Virus record (IMG/VR): IMGVR_UViG_3300035682_000039
Location: 1-60,291 of that record
Origin: a virus
DNA: 60,291 bases
Reading direction: 5' to 3' (one strand)
A program made the translations under genes and the position numbers. Positions within the stretch are counted from its first letter, which is position 1. Every line of letters starts with the position of its first letter. Under the pieces are notes generated by a model that saw only the letters and a program-made list of their open reading frames with translations, searched no databases and had not been told where the DNA came from. Below, one piece after another: positions 32,001 to 41,760 of the stretch.

Positions 32001-34984
32001 ACAACCTGATTGCGTAAATCGTTTAATTCAACCACCAATTTATCGTTCTTAGACTCCGTGAATAGTTGACCGCTGGTGGCAACGTGCAACAACTCATGCA
32101 AAATAGTTGTATAGTTCATGCCAGATGGATAGCCAAATTGATTGTCTAATATGGCTGCACCATTGAGATTTAACTCTATATTGGCTAATATGTTGGCAGA
32201 ATAATCAAAGTTTACAGAACCTTTAGCTTCCATCATTTTGACTGGTCTTTTACTACCAGAATGAATAACAAAGCTCAACTTAATGCCACGGGCTTCGATC
32301 TCTTTGATCCGCTTGTTTACCATTTTGGCAATTACTTTAGCAAACTTATTAGGTGCGTTCTTGACAGACCAGTCAGATACCTCGGTAATTGTTTTGCCAG
32401 TTAATTCTTTTTCAAGAAGTTGATCTTCTTTGGAAATCTTAGATGGTTTGCCGCCTTCCCGAGACTCTAAAGTTCCTTTTCCTTCAGCGTCTCCCTTAAA
32501 CTCTTCTGCAATAGCCTCCTCTGGAGCGCCTTTTAGCTTGTTCTCTAGGTATTCAATGTTGTTTTGAATGGACTCCAAATCCCTTATGACACGAATGTTT
32601 TGGGGCGTTGGCACGAATCCACCATCAACCGATGTGCGGATTAGTTCTCTAAAGTCACTAACACCACCGTCTACGCTATTTAGATCTACATCGGCTGCCG
32701 TTAGGATGTTTTGCTCAATAGCAATCCTTAATAAATCATCAAGGAACATACCGCCCTTGCGGAATAGACGATTGGGAATCCGTTTATCAATACCAATATC
32801 AGCCCTCTCGGACGGATCAATTCCAAAGCCCATCATCCATTTCTTAAATTCATCTGGCTCTTTTTCAAGTTTTTCTTTGCGTTTATACAGCTCTAGTATT
32901 TCTACTTGATCGGGATTTGGATTAACAAGAACATTTTCGGTTAACTCCCTTTCGCCATCCTTGTACTTGGCAAAACGTTTTTTGCCCTTTTGAACAATGG
33001 TTCCGTATTTAGTCTGGATGTTTCCCTCTGGATCAATGAACACAAACTGTTCTTGACCTTCCGCCTTACCTTCTATTTCTAGGGGAGGATTGAGGATGTC
33101 ATAGATATATTGAGGGGTAAGGAACTCAGTACGATTTAGATAAGTGTCAATATTGTCTTTAACTATCTGGCTCTTTGATTGATCCTTAAATGCCATCAAC
33201 TTAGCACGGACTCGATCGGCATTCTCAGGGACGGATAAGTCGGCATTAAGTACTTCTGGATCTTGATAGATTGTAGCGACTGGGTTAATGCCTAAGCCTT
33301 TTAAGACTTCTGACGAAACAATATTATTAAACGCAGACAGGGCGGCTTTATCTACATCTTTAGACTGTATAAACTTGTCATATTCATCGTAAATCTTCTT
33401 GATCTCTGGGCGGTCTTTAAAGCCTTTAATCATGCGGTCACGAAGAGCCTTAGCATCTGCCTCTGGAGTGGTCGTAGCCTCGGTAATCTGGGTAGGCGTT
33501 TCCGATACAGGCAGAGGTTGGAACTCGGGCCTTGTTAGGTAGTCTTCAATATTCTTACGAATCGTAGGATTGGCTTTTGGATACCTTTTAAGGTAGTCCT
33601 GAAGAGCTTCTTTAACCTTAGCTGCTTCTTGTGGGTTAGCAATATCTGCACCCAAAATATCTTGGTTTTTATACAGATTAGCCTTGGGAGAGATACCAAA
33701 AGACCTAATGCGGTCGGCATCAAAAGTACGATCTTTAATCTGCTCTGGGCTGGCAATCCCATACTTCTCTCTAAAGCCCTCCTCAGACAGTTCTGAGGTA
33801 GCGGTAGGGGCAAACTGAGTACGCTCGCTAGGAAAGATCGTAGTGCCGTCAGGATTGACAATAATCGGGGTATAAACTCCGCTACCCTCTACGGTGGGGT
33901 CATAACCAATTGCTAGATTTACTTGTTGTGGTTGAAGGGTTTCGGCTGCCTTACGTTTGGCTTCTTCCAGTTGGGCTTTGGCTCTCTCTAACTCAACCGC
34001 ATTCGCTTTATTTAAAAAACTGGCAGGTAGACCAAATAAAGCACCACCAACAGCTCCAAGACCAGCGGCTGCACCTACTCCCTTAAGGACATCTGTTTCG
34101 GGTGCTACACCCTGTAATTGAACATTTGAGATTAATTGACCGCCACCCTCTTCTACGGCTTCGCTGAGGGTCTCGCCCAAGGTTCCACGGATAATCCCTG
34201 TCTTGGGGACTCCAGCCATGCCACGAGTTAAAGCTTTTTCAATGGTAGAGCCAGCTCCAAAAGATGTGCCAACTGTAAGGGCTGCGGCTTGAACGGCTGC
34301 CATACGACCACGAGATAAAGCCTCTCTCATGGCGGTTTGATCATCAACGCCCTGACTAATTAATTCGTTATAAACATTCTCATAGGTTGCTGTACCAATG
34401 TCTGCGCCTTGCATGGTAGCGCCTGTACCAATCGCACCACGAACACCCGCTTTGGCAAAGACATCATCGGTAGCGTTTTTCATGGCTACTTTGACTACGC
34501 CACGAGTCAATAAGCCACCGCCCATTGTTCCAATTAGGTTGGGAATTTGTTCAAAAATAAAGGAGCTAAGTAAAGCTGGATCTTTAAGAGTCTGCCCAAT
34601 AGCAGTACCAGCCTCATCTAAAAGACCTTCTGCTTGGGAAATCTTTTGACTTCTTAGAGTTTCTTTAGCTCTTAATGCAGGCGACTTGGCTTCTTCGGAA
34701 AATGCTTCAAGCCGTTTACCAACTCCTTGAAGTCCCGTGGTTTCATCTGGACGTCCTGTGATAAGACCAGAAACTTGCCCCGGAATCTGAAGCAATGAGC
34801 CAATTCCTTTACCAATTGGAGCTACAACATCGGTAGCCATTTCACCAATGGTTCTGCTTTGTTTGGCTAATATCTCAGGAAATTGGGGGAGAATATCTCG
34901 CTCAATGGCATTTTTAATTTCTTCAGGCGCCATTGTGTCAGGGAAACTAACCTGACCGACCCCTTCGACATTGACAATCGGCAT
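29048..34984 (-). CDS. Giant internal/ejection-type protein with metallopeptidase motif and LPD38 region
   Basis: The 1,978-residue protein starts MPIVNVEGVGQVSFPDTM, a beginning shared by other giant phage internal proteins. It has Ala/Gly-rich hydrophobic helices at about 130-330. A zinc peptidase motif HELLH sits at residues 963-967, in a TTILHELLHVATS context. Toward the C-terminus, SAIMLASVLLYGIYKDDE and IPKPFEIGALGTIAERTYEQ match the large polyvalent protein-associated domain 38 as I remember it. The family is packaged in virions and injected with DNA. The protease could act on host proteins or peptidoglycan, or be needed for processing (inference). Confidence 0.8.
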   Translation of the reverse strand: MPIVNVEGVGQVSFPDTMAPEEIKNAIERDILPQFPEILAKQSRTIGEMATDVVAPIGKGIGSLLQIPGQVSGLITGRPDETTGLQGVGKRLEAFSEEAKSPALRAKETLRSQKISQAEGLLDEAGTAIGQTLKDPALLSSFIFEQIPNLIGTMGGGLLTRGVVKVAMKNATDDVFAKAGVRGAIGTGATMQGADIGTATYENVYNELISQGVDDQTAMREALSRGRMAAVQAAALTVGTSFGAGSTIEKALTRGMAGVPKTGIIRGTLGETLSEAVEEGGGQLISNVQLQGVAPETDVLKGVGAAAGLGAVGGALFGLPASFLNKANAVELERAKAQLEEAKRKAAETLQPQQVNLAIGYDPTVEGSGVYTPIIVNPDGTTIFPSERTQFAPTATSELSEEGFREKYGIASPEQIKDRTFDADRIRSFGISPKANLYKNQDILGADIANPQEAAKVKEALQDYLKRYPKANPTIRKNIEDYLTRPEFQPLPVSETPTQITEATTTPEADAKALRDRMIKGFKDRPEIKKIYDEYDKFIQSKDVDKAALSAFNNIVSSEVLKGLGINPVATIYQDPEVLNADLSVPENADRVRAKLMAFKDQSKSQIVKDNIDTYLNRTEFLTPQYIYDILNPPLEIEGKAEGQEQFVFIDPEGNIQTKYGTIVQKGKKRFAKYKDGERELTENVLVNPNPDQVEILELYKRKEKLEKEPDEFKKWMMGFGIDPSERADIGIDKRIPNRLFRKGGMFLDDLLRIAIEQNILTAADVDLNSVDGGVSDFRELIRTSVDGGFVPTPQNIRVIRDLESIQNNIEYLENKLKGAPEEAIAEEFKGDAEGKGTLESREGGKPSKISKEDQLLEKELTGKTITEVSDWSVKNAPNKFAKVIAKMVNKRIKEIEARGIKLSFVIHSGSKRPVKMMEAKGSVNFDYSANILANIELNLNGAAILDNQFGYPSGMNYTTILHELLHVATSGQLFTESKNDKLVVELNDLRNQVVKYYNEKIAKKELTPFMQRIYNKEINALRNIDELVSWGLTDKDMQTFLSEIKVGEKTAFTKLVQLIREILGINKDYESALDRLIRTSESVLSEDIDMIGDRIISRGYSFGQKPTGKKGASGQGTLFQKEMKGTFEGLTEDEKNLLRKQFVQEEATVGQKFENLKDNFFERFITGVFDEFRAIKKYSTEGYMMARLSKSIDGGLQGLLEHGQVYLKDGALDIRPNTKGLLAILEPLGTEVDQYQMWKALNRDARMPPDKRSFDDATIQLRDKLSQGKLNGKSRKELYDKALQEENQLNKSVLDIARETGLIDNAAYQVFSNDIYYIPFYKQMEDGSVDAVNASSKLTGQYFSKALKGGEKKVNDLMENVLLNWSHILSASMKNQATNQTINDAESMGAAEKVKPMDGKYPPNTIKFMENGKTVHYALSDPDLVDAISTISYLGPKSAFLDIAKGFTNALRYGVTLSPAYKIRNLIRDSMSSAAVSELGPNMIENVYNGLRMSKKGDPTFMAALAGGGIFEMGTAHEGDQAKMIKRLIDKGIKETTILDSPEKIKGMFQDLLNNYNELGNKFENANRLALYRKLRDSGKSHLEASFAARDLMDFSMQGQFRTVKVIASLVPFFNARLQGLYKLGRDGITPTYRLIYNATTGKETSLSDKQKAQRFMTMSSAIMLASVLLYGIYKDDEDFQRREGWDRDNFWWFKIGDVAFRIPKPFEIGALGTIAERTYEQLADEGVEGKVFAERLNHILMDTFSLNPMPQMIKPLIDIYANKDSFTGAPIESAGMERLSKQERMTNRTSVIAQTLGGVSEGAAKVLTFNPDAQGISPVQMDYFIKSYLGWMGATAASTADLAVEPFREGTRVRKPVIDTLAMGFIKTEPETQSKYMTQFYENNARLQSALADMRHYAELGDMEKVTKIMEEKGDKIALSKVYDKATKQLAELRKQSRIIENSKDINTDDKRAEMNRIKILMSDIAKQMEDIRKSK

Positions 34985-34990
34985 GGATTT

Positions 34991-36700
34991 TTACTGTCCT
35001 AGTGATCGTGTCTGTGGATTGTATTTGATTACTGATGTTCTAGGTGCAGATATGTTTGAAATCCTTGCGTCTTTATATAGCTGTTGATAGATTGGATCCG
35101 TGCTAATAAATTTTGTATATGCTTCTTCTTGTTTGGCTGTTCTAGGAACTCCTTCCATAAAGAAACTTTTTAATACTCTATCGTTATAGTTTTTAAAGTT
35201 ATCTCTTGCCCTATCTAGATCTACAGACTGTTGAGCAAGATTGCGTCTTTTTATTTCTTCACCATAGTACAAACCTTCTACTTCTGATTTGTTTAATGCA
35301 CTCATTTCAGCAGCCCGTCTAGCCTTCGATGCGGCTAAAGTCTCTACGCCCTTAGCACCGCCAGCACCAATGTTAGTAAACGCATAAGGCGAAGTTCCAC
35401 CTAACATTCCAAGTCCAGCTGCCAATAAAGCTAAGTTACGATCTTCGGCAGCACTCTTTTTAATGGCTTCCCTATCTTCTTTGCGTTGAGCAACTATTTC
35501 AGCAAAGATATCTCGCTCGGCTGCTTTAGGAGGATTGGTATATTGAGCTATTTCTTCTGGGGTTAGGGCTGGCGCGGCTGGTGTAGCAGGCTCTTTCTTG
35601 GCGGTTTCTTTCTTTTTAGATGGTTGACTATACCCACTAAATGACGTTTGACCAGACGCTGGATCAATTACATCACTGAGGTCTGGACGAGGAACAAAAA
35701 TATCATCAGGAGGTAAATCTTCAAAACCACCCATCGTGCTACCGCCATATTGGAAGTGCTTAACCTCACCGCCAGAAGCAAGACCAACCATATAGTTTCT
35801 AGTCTCTCGTGGTAGATTGCCAATACCGCCTTCTGATCTCAAAGCACGATCTAATCTGCCCGGACCTGCGTTATAGGCTGCCGCTGCCAACGCTGGATCT
35901 TGGTATTTGTTGTACATTTTCTTTAAGTAGGAAATACCACCTTGGATATTTTCCATAGGATCTAAAGGATTAACCCCTAACTCTTTAGCGGTTCCAGGCA
36001 TCAATTGCATAACGCCTAATGCACCAGCTTTTGATTTAGCGGACTCTGGGTTAGCTAGATTACCTGTTTCTTTATACAGCACATGGACAGCTAACCGAGG
36101 ATCTACACCTTGACGGGTTGCCTCTTGAATAACCAAATCCTCATACTTATGACTACCCTTTTTGACTGCTGGCATGGATGCTGTAGCTGGAGCGTTTTCA
36201 ACAGGAATCCCTGCTTTTGCTCGTTCAGCAGCAAATGATTGAGGAATAATTTCTTTTACTTTGCTTGGAATGTTGGAGAGCATTGCGTATAACTGCTCTA
36301 CAGGCACACCAAACGATTCCATACGAGACTTGCGAATACGATCTTCTTCATCATCTTCTACATCACCGCCTTCATCAAAGGCAATAATTCCACCGCCAGC
36401 GTACTGTCTTTCAGGAACGGGGATTTGAGCAACGCCCATGTTGTCAACTGCTGGCTGTTCTGCCATAGCATTAGTAGCCATGACTTGCTCTAGTACAGAA
36501 GGCTGTGGCTGATTACCACCCTGTAGGGCTTGCATACGAGCAACGGCTTCTGCCATCTCTGCCTTACGCCCAAGGATCGGGGCAAGCATATCTTCACGGA
36601 TTTGACCCTTTTGAGCCATCTGCATAATCAGGATTTGTGGAAGTTTTGCTAAGTCGTCAATAGACTCAGTTTGTTGTTTTAGTGCGCCTAATATGCTCAT
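34991..36700 (-). CDS. Internal virion protein with lytic transglycosylase (SLT) domain
   Basis: Residues about 185-295 form a Slt-type lysozyme fold: DPRLAVHVLYKETG with catalytic E211, AGALGVMQLMPGTAKELGV, IQGGISYLKKMYNKY and AAYNAGPGRLD. Upstream is an acidic linker with AGGGIIAFDEGGD, a short Gly-rich motif common in such structural proteins. The C-terminal 200 residues are Ala- and Lys-rich helices. It probably opens the peptidoglycan locally during DNA entry, as T7 gp16 does. It is encoded 6 bp upstream of the giant internal protein. Confidence 0.88.
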   Translation of the reverse strand: MSILGALKQQTESIDDLAKLPQILIMQMAQKGQIREDMLAPILGRKAEMAEAVARMQALQGGNQPQPSVLEQVMATNAMAEQPAVDNMGVAQIPVPERQYAGGGIIAFDEGGDVEDDEEDRIRKSRMESFGVPVEQLYAMLSNIPSKVKEIIPQSFAAERAKAGIPVENAPATASMPAVKKGSHKYEDLVIQEATRQGVDPRLAVHVLYKETGNLANPESAKSKAGALGVMQLMPGTAKELGVNPLDPMENIQGGISYLKKMYNKYQDPALAAAAYNAGPGRLDRALRSEGGIGNLPRETRNYMVGLASGGEVKHFQYGGSTMGGFEDLPPDDIFVPRPDLSDVIDPASGQTSFSGYSQPSKKKETAKKEPATPAAPALTPEEIAQYTNPPKAAERDIFAEIVAQRKEDREAIKKSAAEDRNLALLAAGLGMLGGTSPYAFTNIGAGGAKGVETLAASKARRAAEMSALNKSEVEGLYYGEEIKRRNLAQQSVDLDRARDNFKNYNDRVLKSFFMEGVPRTAKQEEAYTKFISTDPIYQQLYKDARISNISAPRTSVIKYNPQTRSLGQ

Positions 36701-36703
36701 AAT

Positions 36704-37639
36704 TTATTTTCCAAACATATTGTAAAGACCAAGTCCTGTTATGCCCATACCAGCTAATTGACTAGCAAAACTAGGTGGAGGCGTAGTCTGAGACCCAGAG
36801 CTTGCGGTCTGTGTTAATGGTACACCACGGGCTAAGTTGCTCATAGTCTCAATACTGGTTAATGGATAGTTCAATCTAGACATTAAGTCTTGATACTGAG
36901 CATCTAATTGTTGTTGCTGAACGCCACGCTGGAGGTCACCATATGCACCTTGAGTCTTAATACGGTCAATGTCTGAAGCTTGTTGAGCAGTACCTAAAGC
37001 ACCGTAAGTTTGACCCAACTGACCATAAGTTTGACCTAGTTGACCGTAACCAGCAGCTTGAGCCAATTGCGCTTTTTGTGCTGCTTCAAAGGCGTTCTGC
37101 ATTCCTGTAGCTTGGATGTTTCCTAATTTATTCTGTAGATTACGTTCTTGTTCAGTTTGCGAAAGTAACTGTCTAGCGCCACCATAAGTACCTTGACGGG
37201 CTGCGGCTAAATTACCAGACATTAAACCTTTTTGTGCATCCCTTGTGGCTTCTGCTTTGTTAACGTCAATAACATTTTGAGAGTAAGGAGACATATACAT
37301 AGCGGTTTGCTCTGGGCTTAACATAGAACCCAACGCACCCAAACCTAAAGCGGTAGAACCAACACCTAACTGAGCCGCACCCGTACCTGTACCAAACTGA
37401 GTAGGTGTTGCCATCTGCCCTAACTGAGTTCCTATCTGTTGCTGCATAGGAGACAAACCAGCCACACGACCTGACCCTGCTAGACCAGCTTGTTGTAACG
37501 GAGCGCCATAGGTAGTTTGATAGTCTTTAGATAAAAGAGTCTGTGCCGTAGGAAGCACACCACCAGCACCAGTAATATACGGGCGTAAGACCTCTGGGAC
37601 GTCTGTTAGTGCTGTTGATATTGAGGTAGAAGTTGCCAT
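36704..37639 (-). CDS. Internal/ejection-type structural protein, 311 aa
   Basis: The protein is rich in Gln, Ala, Gly and Leu. It has a tandem GQLGQTYGQLGQTYG segment at about 195-215 and a C-terminal hydrophobic stretch (LAGMGITGLGLYNMFGK). Glutamine-rich helices and a hydrophobic end fit proteins that form a trans-envelope channel during DNA ejection. It lies between two other internal-protein genes with gaps of 3-9 bp. A specific homologue was not identified. Confidence 0.7.
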   Translation of the reverse strand: MATSTSISTALTDVPEVLRPYITGAGGVLPTAQTLLSKDYQTTYGAPLQQAGLAGSGRVAGLSPMQQQIGTQLGQMATPTQFGTGTGAAQLGVGSTALGLGALGSMLSPEQTAMYMSPYSQNVIDVNKAEATRDAQKGLMSGNLAAARQGTYGGARQLLSQTEQERNLQNKLGNIQATGMQNAFEAAQKAQLAQAAGYGQLGQTYGQLGQTYGALGTAQQASDIDRIKTQGAYGDLQRGVQQQQLDAQYQDLMSRLNYPLTSIETMSNLARGVPLTQTASSGSQTTPPPSFASQLAGMGITGLGLYNMFGK

Positions 37640-37648
37640 ATTAGTCCT

Positions 37649-39379
37649 TTACGCAGGAAGATACTTGCGTGGGTTGATTTGTTTGCCTTGCTTTGGGTTG
37701 CCTGTACGAGCTTTGCGTATCTTATCCATCATAGAATATAACTGTTTTGCACCAGCCTTGGAAGAACCATTACCTAAATGACTAACCACATCGGCAGGGA
37801 TAACAAACTCCCCATCTGCTAAACGGGCTGGTTGCTTATCGTTAATTGTGGCAGGGATAGAGTCTGACATTCCATCTCCACCACCTGATAAAAATCTAGG
37901 AGTGCCACCTTCAGCAAACTGCTGCATACCACCTACAGCACCTTCATTAAAAGCTGGCTGAGAGAGTCTACTTAGGGCTAGATTTGGCATACCGCCAAAA
38001 GCATATCCCATACCAAATAAACCCTTTTGGAGATTGCCCTGATCCATGCCCATAGCAGAGTAATCACCGCCTAGTTCATCATCTACTTGACCGCCCATAG
38101 CGTACAAAGTACTTTGTGAGGTAGGCAAACGAGCATATAGATTTTCACCTTCTCCGCTACGACCATAAAAGGTCTCACCAATAGATACATCACGGCTTGG
38201 ATTAGGATTAAATTGATTTTTGCTAACCACATCAGCGGCATAATCTCTTTGGCTAATAATGCTTGCCATAGCTCGGTCATATTCAGCTTGGCTAATTGCG
38301 TTAGCTCGTTTTGCTTCTTCAAGGTATTTACGTTGCTCTTCCATACCAGCAAGGGTTGATTCACCAGCAATAACTATTCCAGCCATTTTCATTGGATCTA
38401 TGCCTGTTTTGGCTGCTAATTTAGCTGCTTCTTTAGCTGTCATTTCTCCAGCACCAAGCAAGTTTTGAATACCCTCACCAGTTCTTGCTACTTCCGATAC
38501 CCCAGTTGTAGGAAGTTCAGTAACGTATTTAGCAGTCCCACTCACTGCATCGCCAGCTTTTGTTCCCATCCTGTCCAAGAAAGAAGGTGGTGGTGGAGGG
38601 GCAGGGGGATTATATACACTAGGCAAGCCAGGATCTACATCAAAATATCCAGGATCAATATTTGGTGTTATAGGTGGTGGCGGAGCTACATTACCCAACT
38701 CTACTAACGGTTCATATGGCACTGAATTTAATAATTCTGGAGCAGCTTCTTTAGCTACTGCCTCAGTTAAAGATTGTGTTGTCCCTTCAGTACCAGGAGG
38801 TACAGCGCCACGCATATAATCACCTAGTTCTGCACTAGCATAAGCTGTGGCGCCACCTATTACAGCACCTTTAAGGTCAGCTCTTTGAAGAGAAGAACCT
38901 GTACGCATTAGTCCAGCACCTCTAGCTGCACCGTAACCTACTTGTAACGGTACTGGAGCGCCTGTTGCTGCAAGAGCTACTTGACCAACAGTTGACCAAC
39001 CACCCGGAATTGTCTTTGCTACCTGTTTATCAAAATCTGCTAATCCACGACTAGTAGGTTGAACAATGGCTTTTTCTATAGGTTGAAATATCTGTGTGCC
39101 TAACTTATTAGCAGCTTGATTAATATCACCAATAATAGGAGTAGTATTAATTGTTTTGTTTAGACCACTGCCAGGATTAAATGGGTTAATAGATGCAATT
39201 GCAGGGCTAATATATTTTTTATAAAAGAATTCGGGTAAACCCGTATCTGGGTTTCTTGTTCCTGATCCGCCTAAAGCTTTTAAGATGCCTGCTTCTTGAG
39301 GATTAATATGGGCGAGGATAGTATCGCCATAGCGACCTTTGCTTTGAAGTTCTTTAGCGAGTGTTTTTAAGCCTGCCAT
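37649..39379 (-). CDS. Large structural protein with conserved C-terminal module, 576 aa
   Basis: The C-terminal 100 residues contain SGGGDGMSDSIPATINDKQP, ARLADGEFVIPADVVSHLGN and AGAKQLYSMMDKIRK, a module conserved in many podovirus internal or tail proteins. The N-terminal half has Gly/Ala-rich helices (GWSTVGQVALAATGAPVPLQ). A Pro-rich linker and the AMGGQVDDELGG motif separate the two parts. It is probably part of the ejection complex. Exact role unknown. Confidence 0.72.
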   Translation of the reverse strand: MAGLKTLAKELQSKGRYGDTILAHINPQEAGILKALGGSGTRNPDTGLPEFFYKKYISPAIASINPFNPGSGLNKTINTTPIIGDINQAANKLGTQIFQPIEKAIVQPTSRGLADFDKQVAKTIPGGWSTVGQVALAATGAPVPLQVGYGAARGAGLMRTGSSLQRADLKGAVIGGATAYASAELGDYMRGAVPPGTEGTTQSLTEAVAKEAAPELLNSVPYEPLVELGNVAPPPPITPNIDPGYFDVDPGLPSVYNPPAPPPPPSFLDRMGTKAGDAVSGTAKYVTELPTTGVSEVARTGEGIQNLLGAGEMTAKEAAKLAAKTGIDPMKMAGIVIAGESTLAGMEEQRKYLEEAKRANAISQAEYDRAMASIISQRDYAADVVSKNQFNPNPSRDVSIGETFYGRSGEGENLYARLPTSQSTLYAMGGQVDDELGGDYSAMGMDQGNLQKGLFGMGYAFGGMPNLALSRLSQPAFNEGAVGGMQQFAEGGTPRFLSGGGDGMSDSIPATINDKQPARLADGEFVIPADVVSHLGNGSSKAGAKQLYSMMDKIRKARTGNPKQGKQINPRKYLPA

Positions 39380-39401
39380 ACAAGCCTCTTAGAGTTAAAG
39401 T

Positions 39402-39701
39402 TCATACAATAGTCACCGTTACAGTCCCCACACTAGCTGTGGCTGATACTCCAAATAGATAAGAAATATAAGGTACAACAATTCGCAAGTCTTCGCCAAC
39501 CTGAAATACAGTGCCGTCTGGCAAATTGTACCCCGATGTTGGTAGATTTAATAGCCGTAAGCCGTCCATTTGTAAAGGAGTATTGGAGTCGCCTTGCGCA
39601 AAGTAAAGCCTTAATGCCCCAATTAACTGCGCCATGTGCTGTTGGTCGTATTCGACTGGAGCCAGAGGTAACGCTGGCGCACGGAACCGTTGCATTCCCA
39701 T
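39402..39701 (-). CDS. Small tail-associated protein, 99 aa
   Basis: Starts [19 protein letters not shown], then HMAQLIGALRLYFAQGDSN, and ends in a beta strand ASVGTVTVTIV. The VGxVTV ending also appears in several fibre-like proteins of this genome. It shares one base with the tail-hub gene (stop/start overlap), so the two are likely co-translated. Similar short proteins follow the hub gene in related phages, as I recall. Confidence 0.7.
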   Translation of the reverse strand: MGMQRFRAPALPLAPVEYDQQHMAQLIGALRLYFAQGDSNTPLQMDGLRLLNLPTSGYNLPDGTVFQVGEDLRIVVPYISYLFGVSATASVGTVTVTIV

Positions 39702-41749
39702 TATCTACGCCCATCTGGTCTGCCATCCAATCTAGGACTGCCTAACTGCCATTGGACGTTTAAGTCAGATGATTGAATCTGAATAGCCATCTGTCTAGCC
39801 CTAGCCCGCATAAAGATTTGCTCAGTATATACGTCTACCGAGGTCTCAATAACCTGCTGAGATTCTGTATTGGAATATGCGTTGCCAGGAAAGTTTCGTG
39901 GTTTTATTAACATTGTGACCGCAGGCAAGGTGGCAGTCGATCCCGCAAAGTTAAGGTCAGGGATAATCCGTTTGGTCAGGATAAACTGATCCCCGTCCAC
40001 AAGATCAAAGTCTGACGAGGCAATATAAGAGGTCATTGCCGTTGTGTCATCGTTTAAACCCTGCTCGTGGTTATAGATAATACTGTCGGCAATCATTGCG
40101 GTCTGGACTACTAGCTGGGAGATATTAACGGTATAAGTGCCTATTCCGCCTGTACCCGTTCCTAGAGCAGTAATCTTAGTGCCTGTGGCTACTCCAGTAC
40201 CCGTAATGACTGAGCCTACTTGCAGGGTTCCTGTGGATATTGCAGTCACATTGAGGGTTGTACTGTTATTAAGAGAGCCTGTAAAAGACGTTGTGGTAAC
40301 TGCTTGAGGATATTCCCTTAGAGACGAGTCTGACCATGCAGTGCGATCTATTGTGCCGTAGTACCAAATCTTTTCTAAGTGGTTATAGATCACATAGGCG
40401 TTATTAATTTGACTGTCTGCCGTTGGGTAAAACCACCAGATTTCATTCCAGCCTTCGTTTGTTCCTGAGATAATCTGATCGGCTTGATTGTAGTTAAGGT
40501 TCTCAAATACGTGGTTTCTTAGGGTACATGGGAGGGTCTCTACCCGTCCGCCATAGGCATAGAACTTATCATGCCCCATCCAATAAGCCGTGTTATTAAC
40601 AGTAACGACCGCCCGTGGACTAAGGATTGAAATGTTATCAGAAAGCTCTTGAAGACCGAATACGTCCGTAGTGCCTAGGAACTGTAAAGAATTAAGGGTT
40701 CCTTCTGTATATACAAGGATCTCCTGACGAGTTGCTACGGCACAGACTATGGCAGAACCACGGGATACCCGTAAGAATCCTGCTGAATTGGTAACTAACG
40801 GAGTCCAGACATTAGGTTGATCTTGGGTGGCAAAACGGATTAATAAGGGGTCTGACGTTCCTCCACCAAACGGTGTACAGCCAAAAGCCAACAAGTGTTT
40901 ATCGTTCTGGGAAACTAATACCTGCATTGCCTGAGTAGGTACATCAGCAGGAGCAACACCGTCTATGGTTGTAGCAGACAACAAAGCGGCTCTAGTCGCC
41001 ACACCACCAGAATACTTCCAATAGTAGATTGCTCCATCACGGATATTAGCTACTAGGTCATCGTCAAAATTTTGTAAGAACCAATCCCTCTGTGGTGCAT
41101 AAGCAGGAGTAGCAGCTCCTAAACCCCAACCAACCGTACCCCATGAACCTGCGCCCCAACCGTATCCAGCAATACCGCCATCGTTGCCTACATTGATTTG
41201 GAAGGCGGCTGAAACAGATGTTCCTCCACCAGAGGTTGAAGATGTAGCTGCTGTAGCTGCGGTAATCCTAAAAGAGTTTGAATCTACATAAGTAATAATA
41301 AATTCAGTATTTAAGTTTGGTGCTGTAATCCCACCTACCGCTACAGCACCAGAAAACGTGACATAAGACCCATCCGTAGCACCGTGGGATGAGATAGCTA
41401 CCGTAACCGTTTTAGAGCCATTAACCGTGGTAAAGCAGTTATTGGTTGCTGGAGATACAAAAGTAGCTCGTATTGGGGTAATGTCGTATAAGGTCTGTCC
41501 TGCTTCTATGTATAGTTTTCTAGAAGTTCCAAGAGCTAGGTAGTTATCTGCAACCGTGGTAATCCAATTAAAGACTTGCCGACAGGTTCCCACAACAGTA
41601 AATAAACCATAACGAAGCCAGCCGCCCATTTTTTGAGGATAGCCTGAGCGAAAGCGGATTTTGTCGCACTCAAAGAACCCACCCTCATTGGTGTAGTTAG
41701 TCTGATCTCTGTTTAATCCTGGTTTAAATTGTAGTTTTTGCAGTGGCAT
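39701..41749 (-). CDS. P22 gp10-like tail hub / packaged-DNA stabilisation protein
   Basis: The 682-residue protein starts [20 protein letters not shown], then [20 protein letters not shown], the hallmark of gp10-like proteins, and continues as a long beta-rich propeller-like body ([34 protein letters not shown]). Two inserted Thr/Gly-rich beta modules lie near residues 105-170 and 490-550. The first resembles the modules in the tandem fibre-like genes at the circle join. gp10 homologues close the portal channel and anchor the tail fibres or spikes. Confidence 0.82.
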   Translation of the reverse strand: MPLQKLQFKPGLNRDQTNYTNEGGFFECDKIRFRSGYPQKMGGWLRYGLFTVVGTCRQVFNWITTVADNYLALGTSRKLYIEAGQTLYDITPIRATFVSPATNNCFTTVNGSKTVTVAISSHGATDGSYVTFSGAVAVGGITAPNLNTEFIITYVDSNSFRITAATAATSSTSGGGTSVSAAFQINVGNDGGIAGYGWGAGSWGTVGWGLGAATPAYAPQRDWFLQNFDDDLVANIRDGAIYYWKYSGGVATRAALLSATTIDGVAPADVPTQAMQVLVSQNDKHLLAFGCTPFGGGTSDPLLIRFATQDQPNVWTPLVTNSAGFLRVSRGSAIVCAVATRQEILVYTEGTLNSLQFLGTTDVFGLQELSDNISILSPRAVVTVNNTAYWMGHDKFYAYGGRVETLPCTLRNHVFENLNYNQADQIISGTNEGWNEIWWFYPTADSQINNAYVIYNHLEKIWYYGTIDRTAWSDSSLREYPQAVTTTSFTGSLNNSTTLNVTAISTGTLQVGSVITGTGVATGTKITALGTGTGGIGTYTVNISQLVVQTAMIADSIIYNHEQGLNDDTTAMTSYIASSDFDLVDGDQFILTKRIIPDLNFAGSTATLPAVTMLIKPRNFPGNAYSNTESQQVIETSVDVYTEQIFMRARARQMAIQIQSSDLNVQWQLGSPRLDGRPDGRR

Positions 41750-41760
41750 ACGGGTTTACC

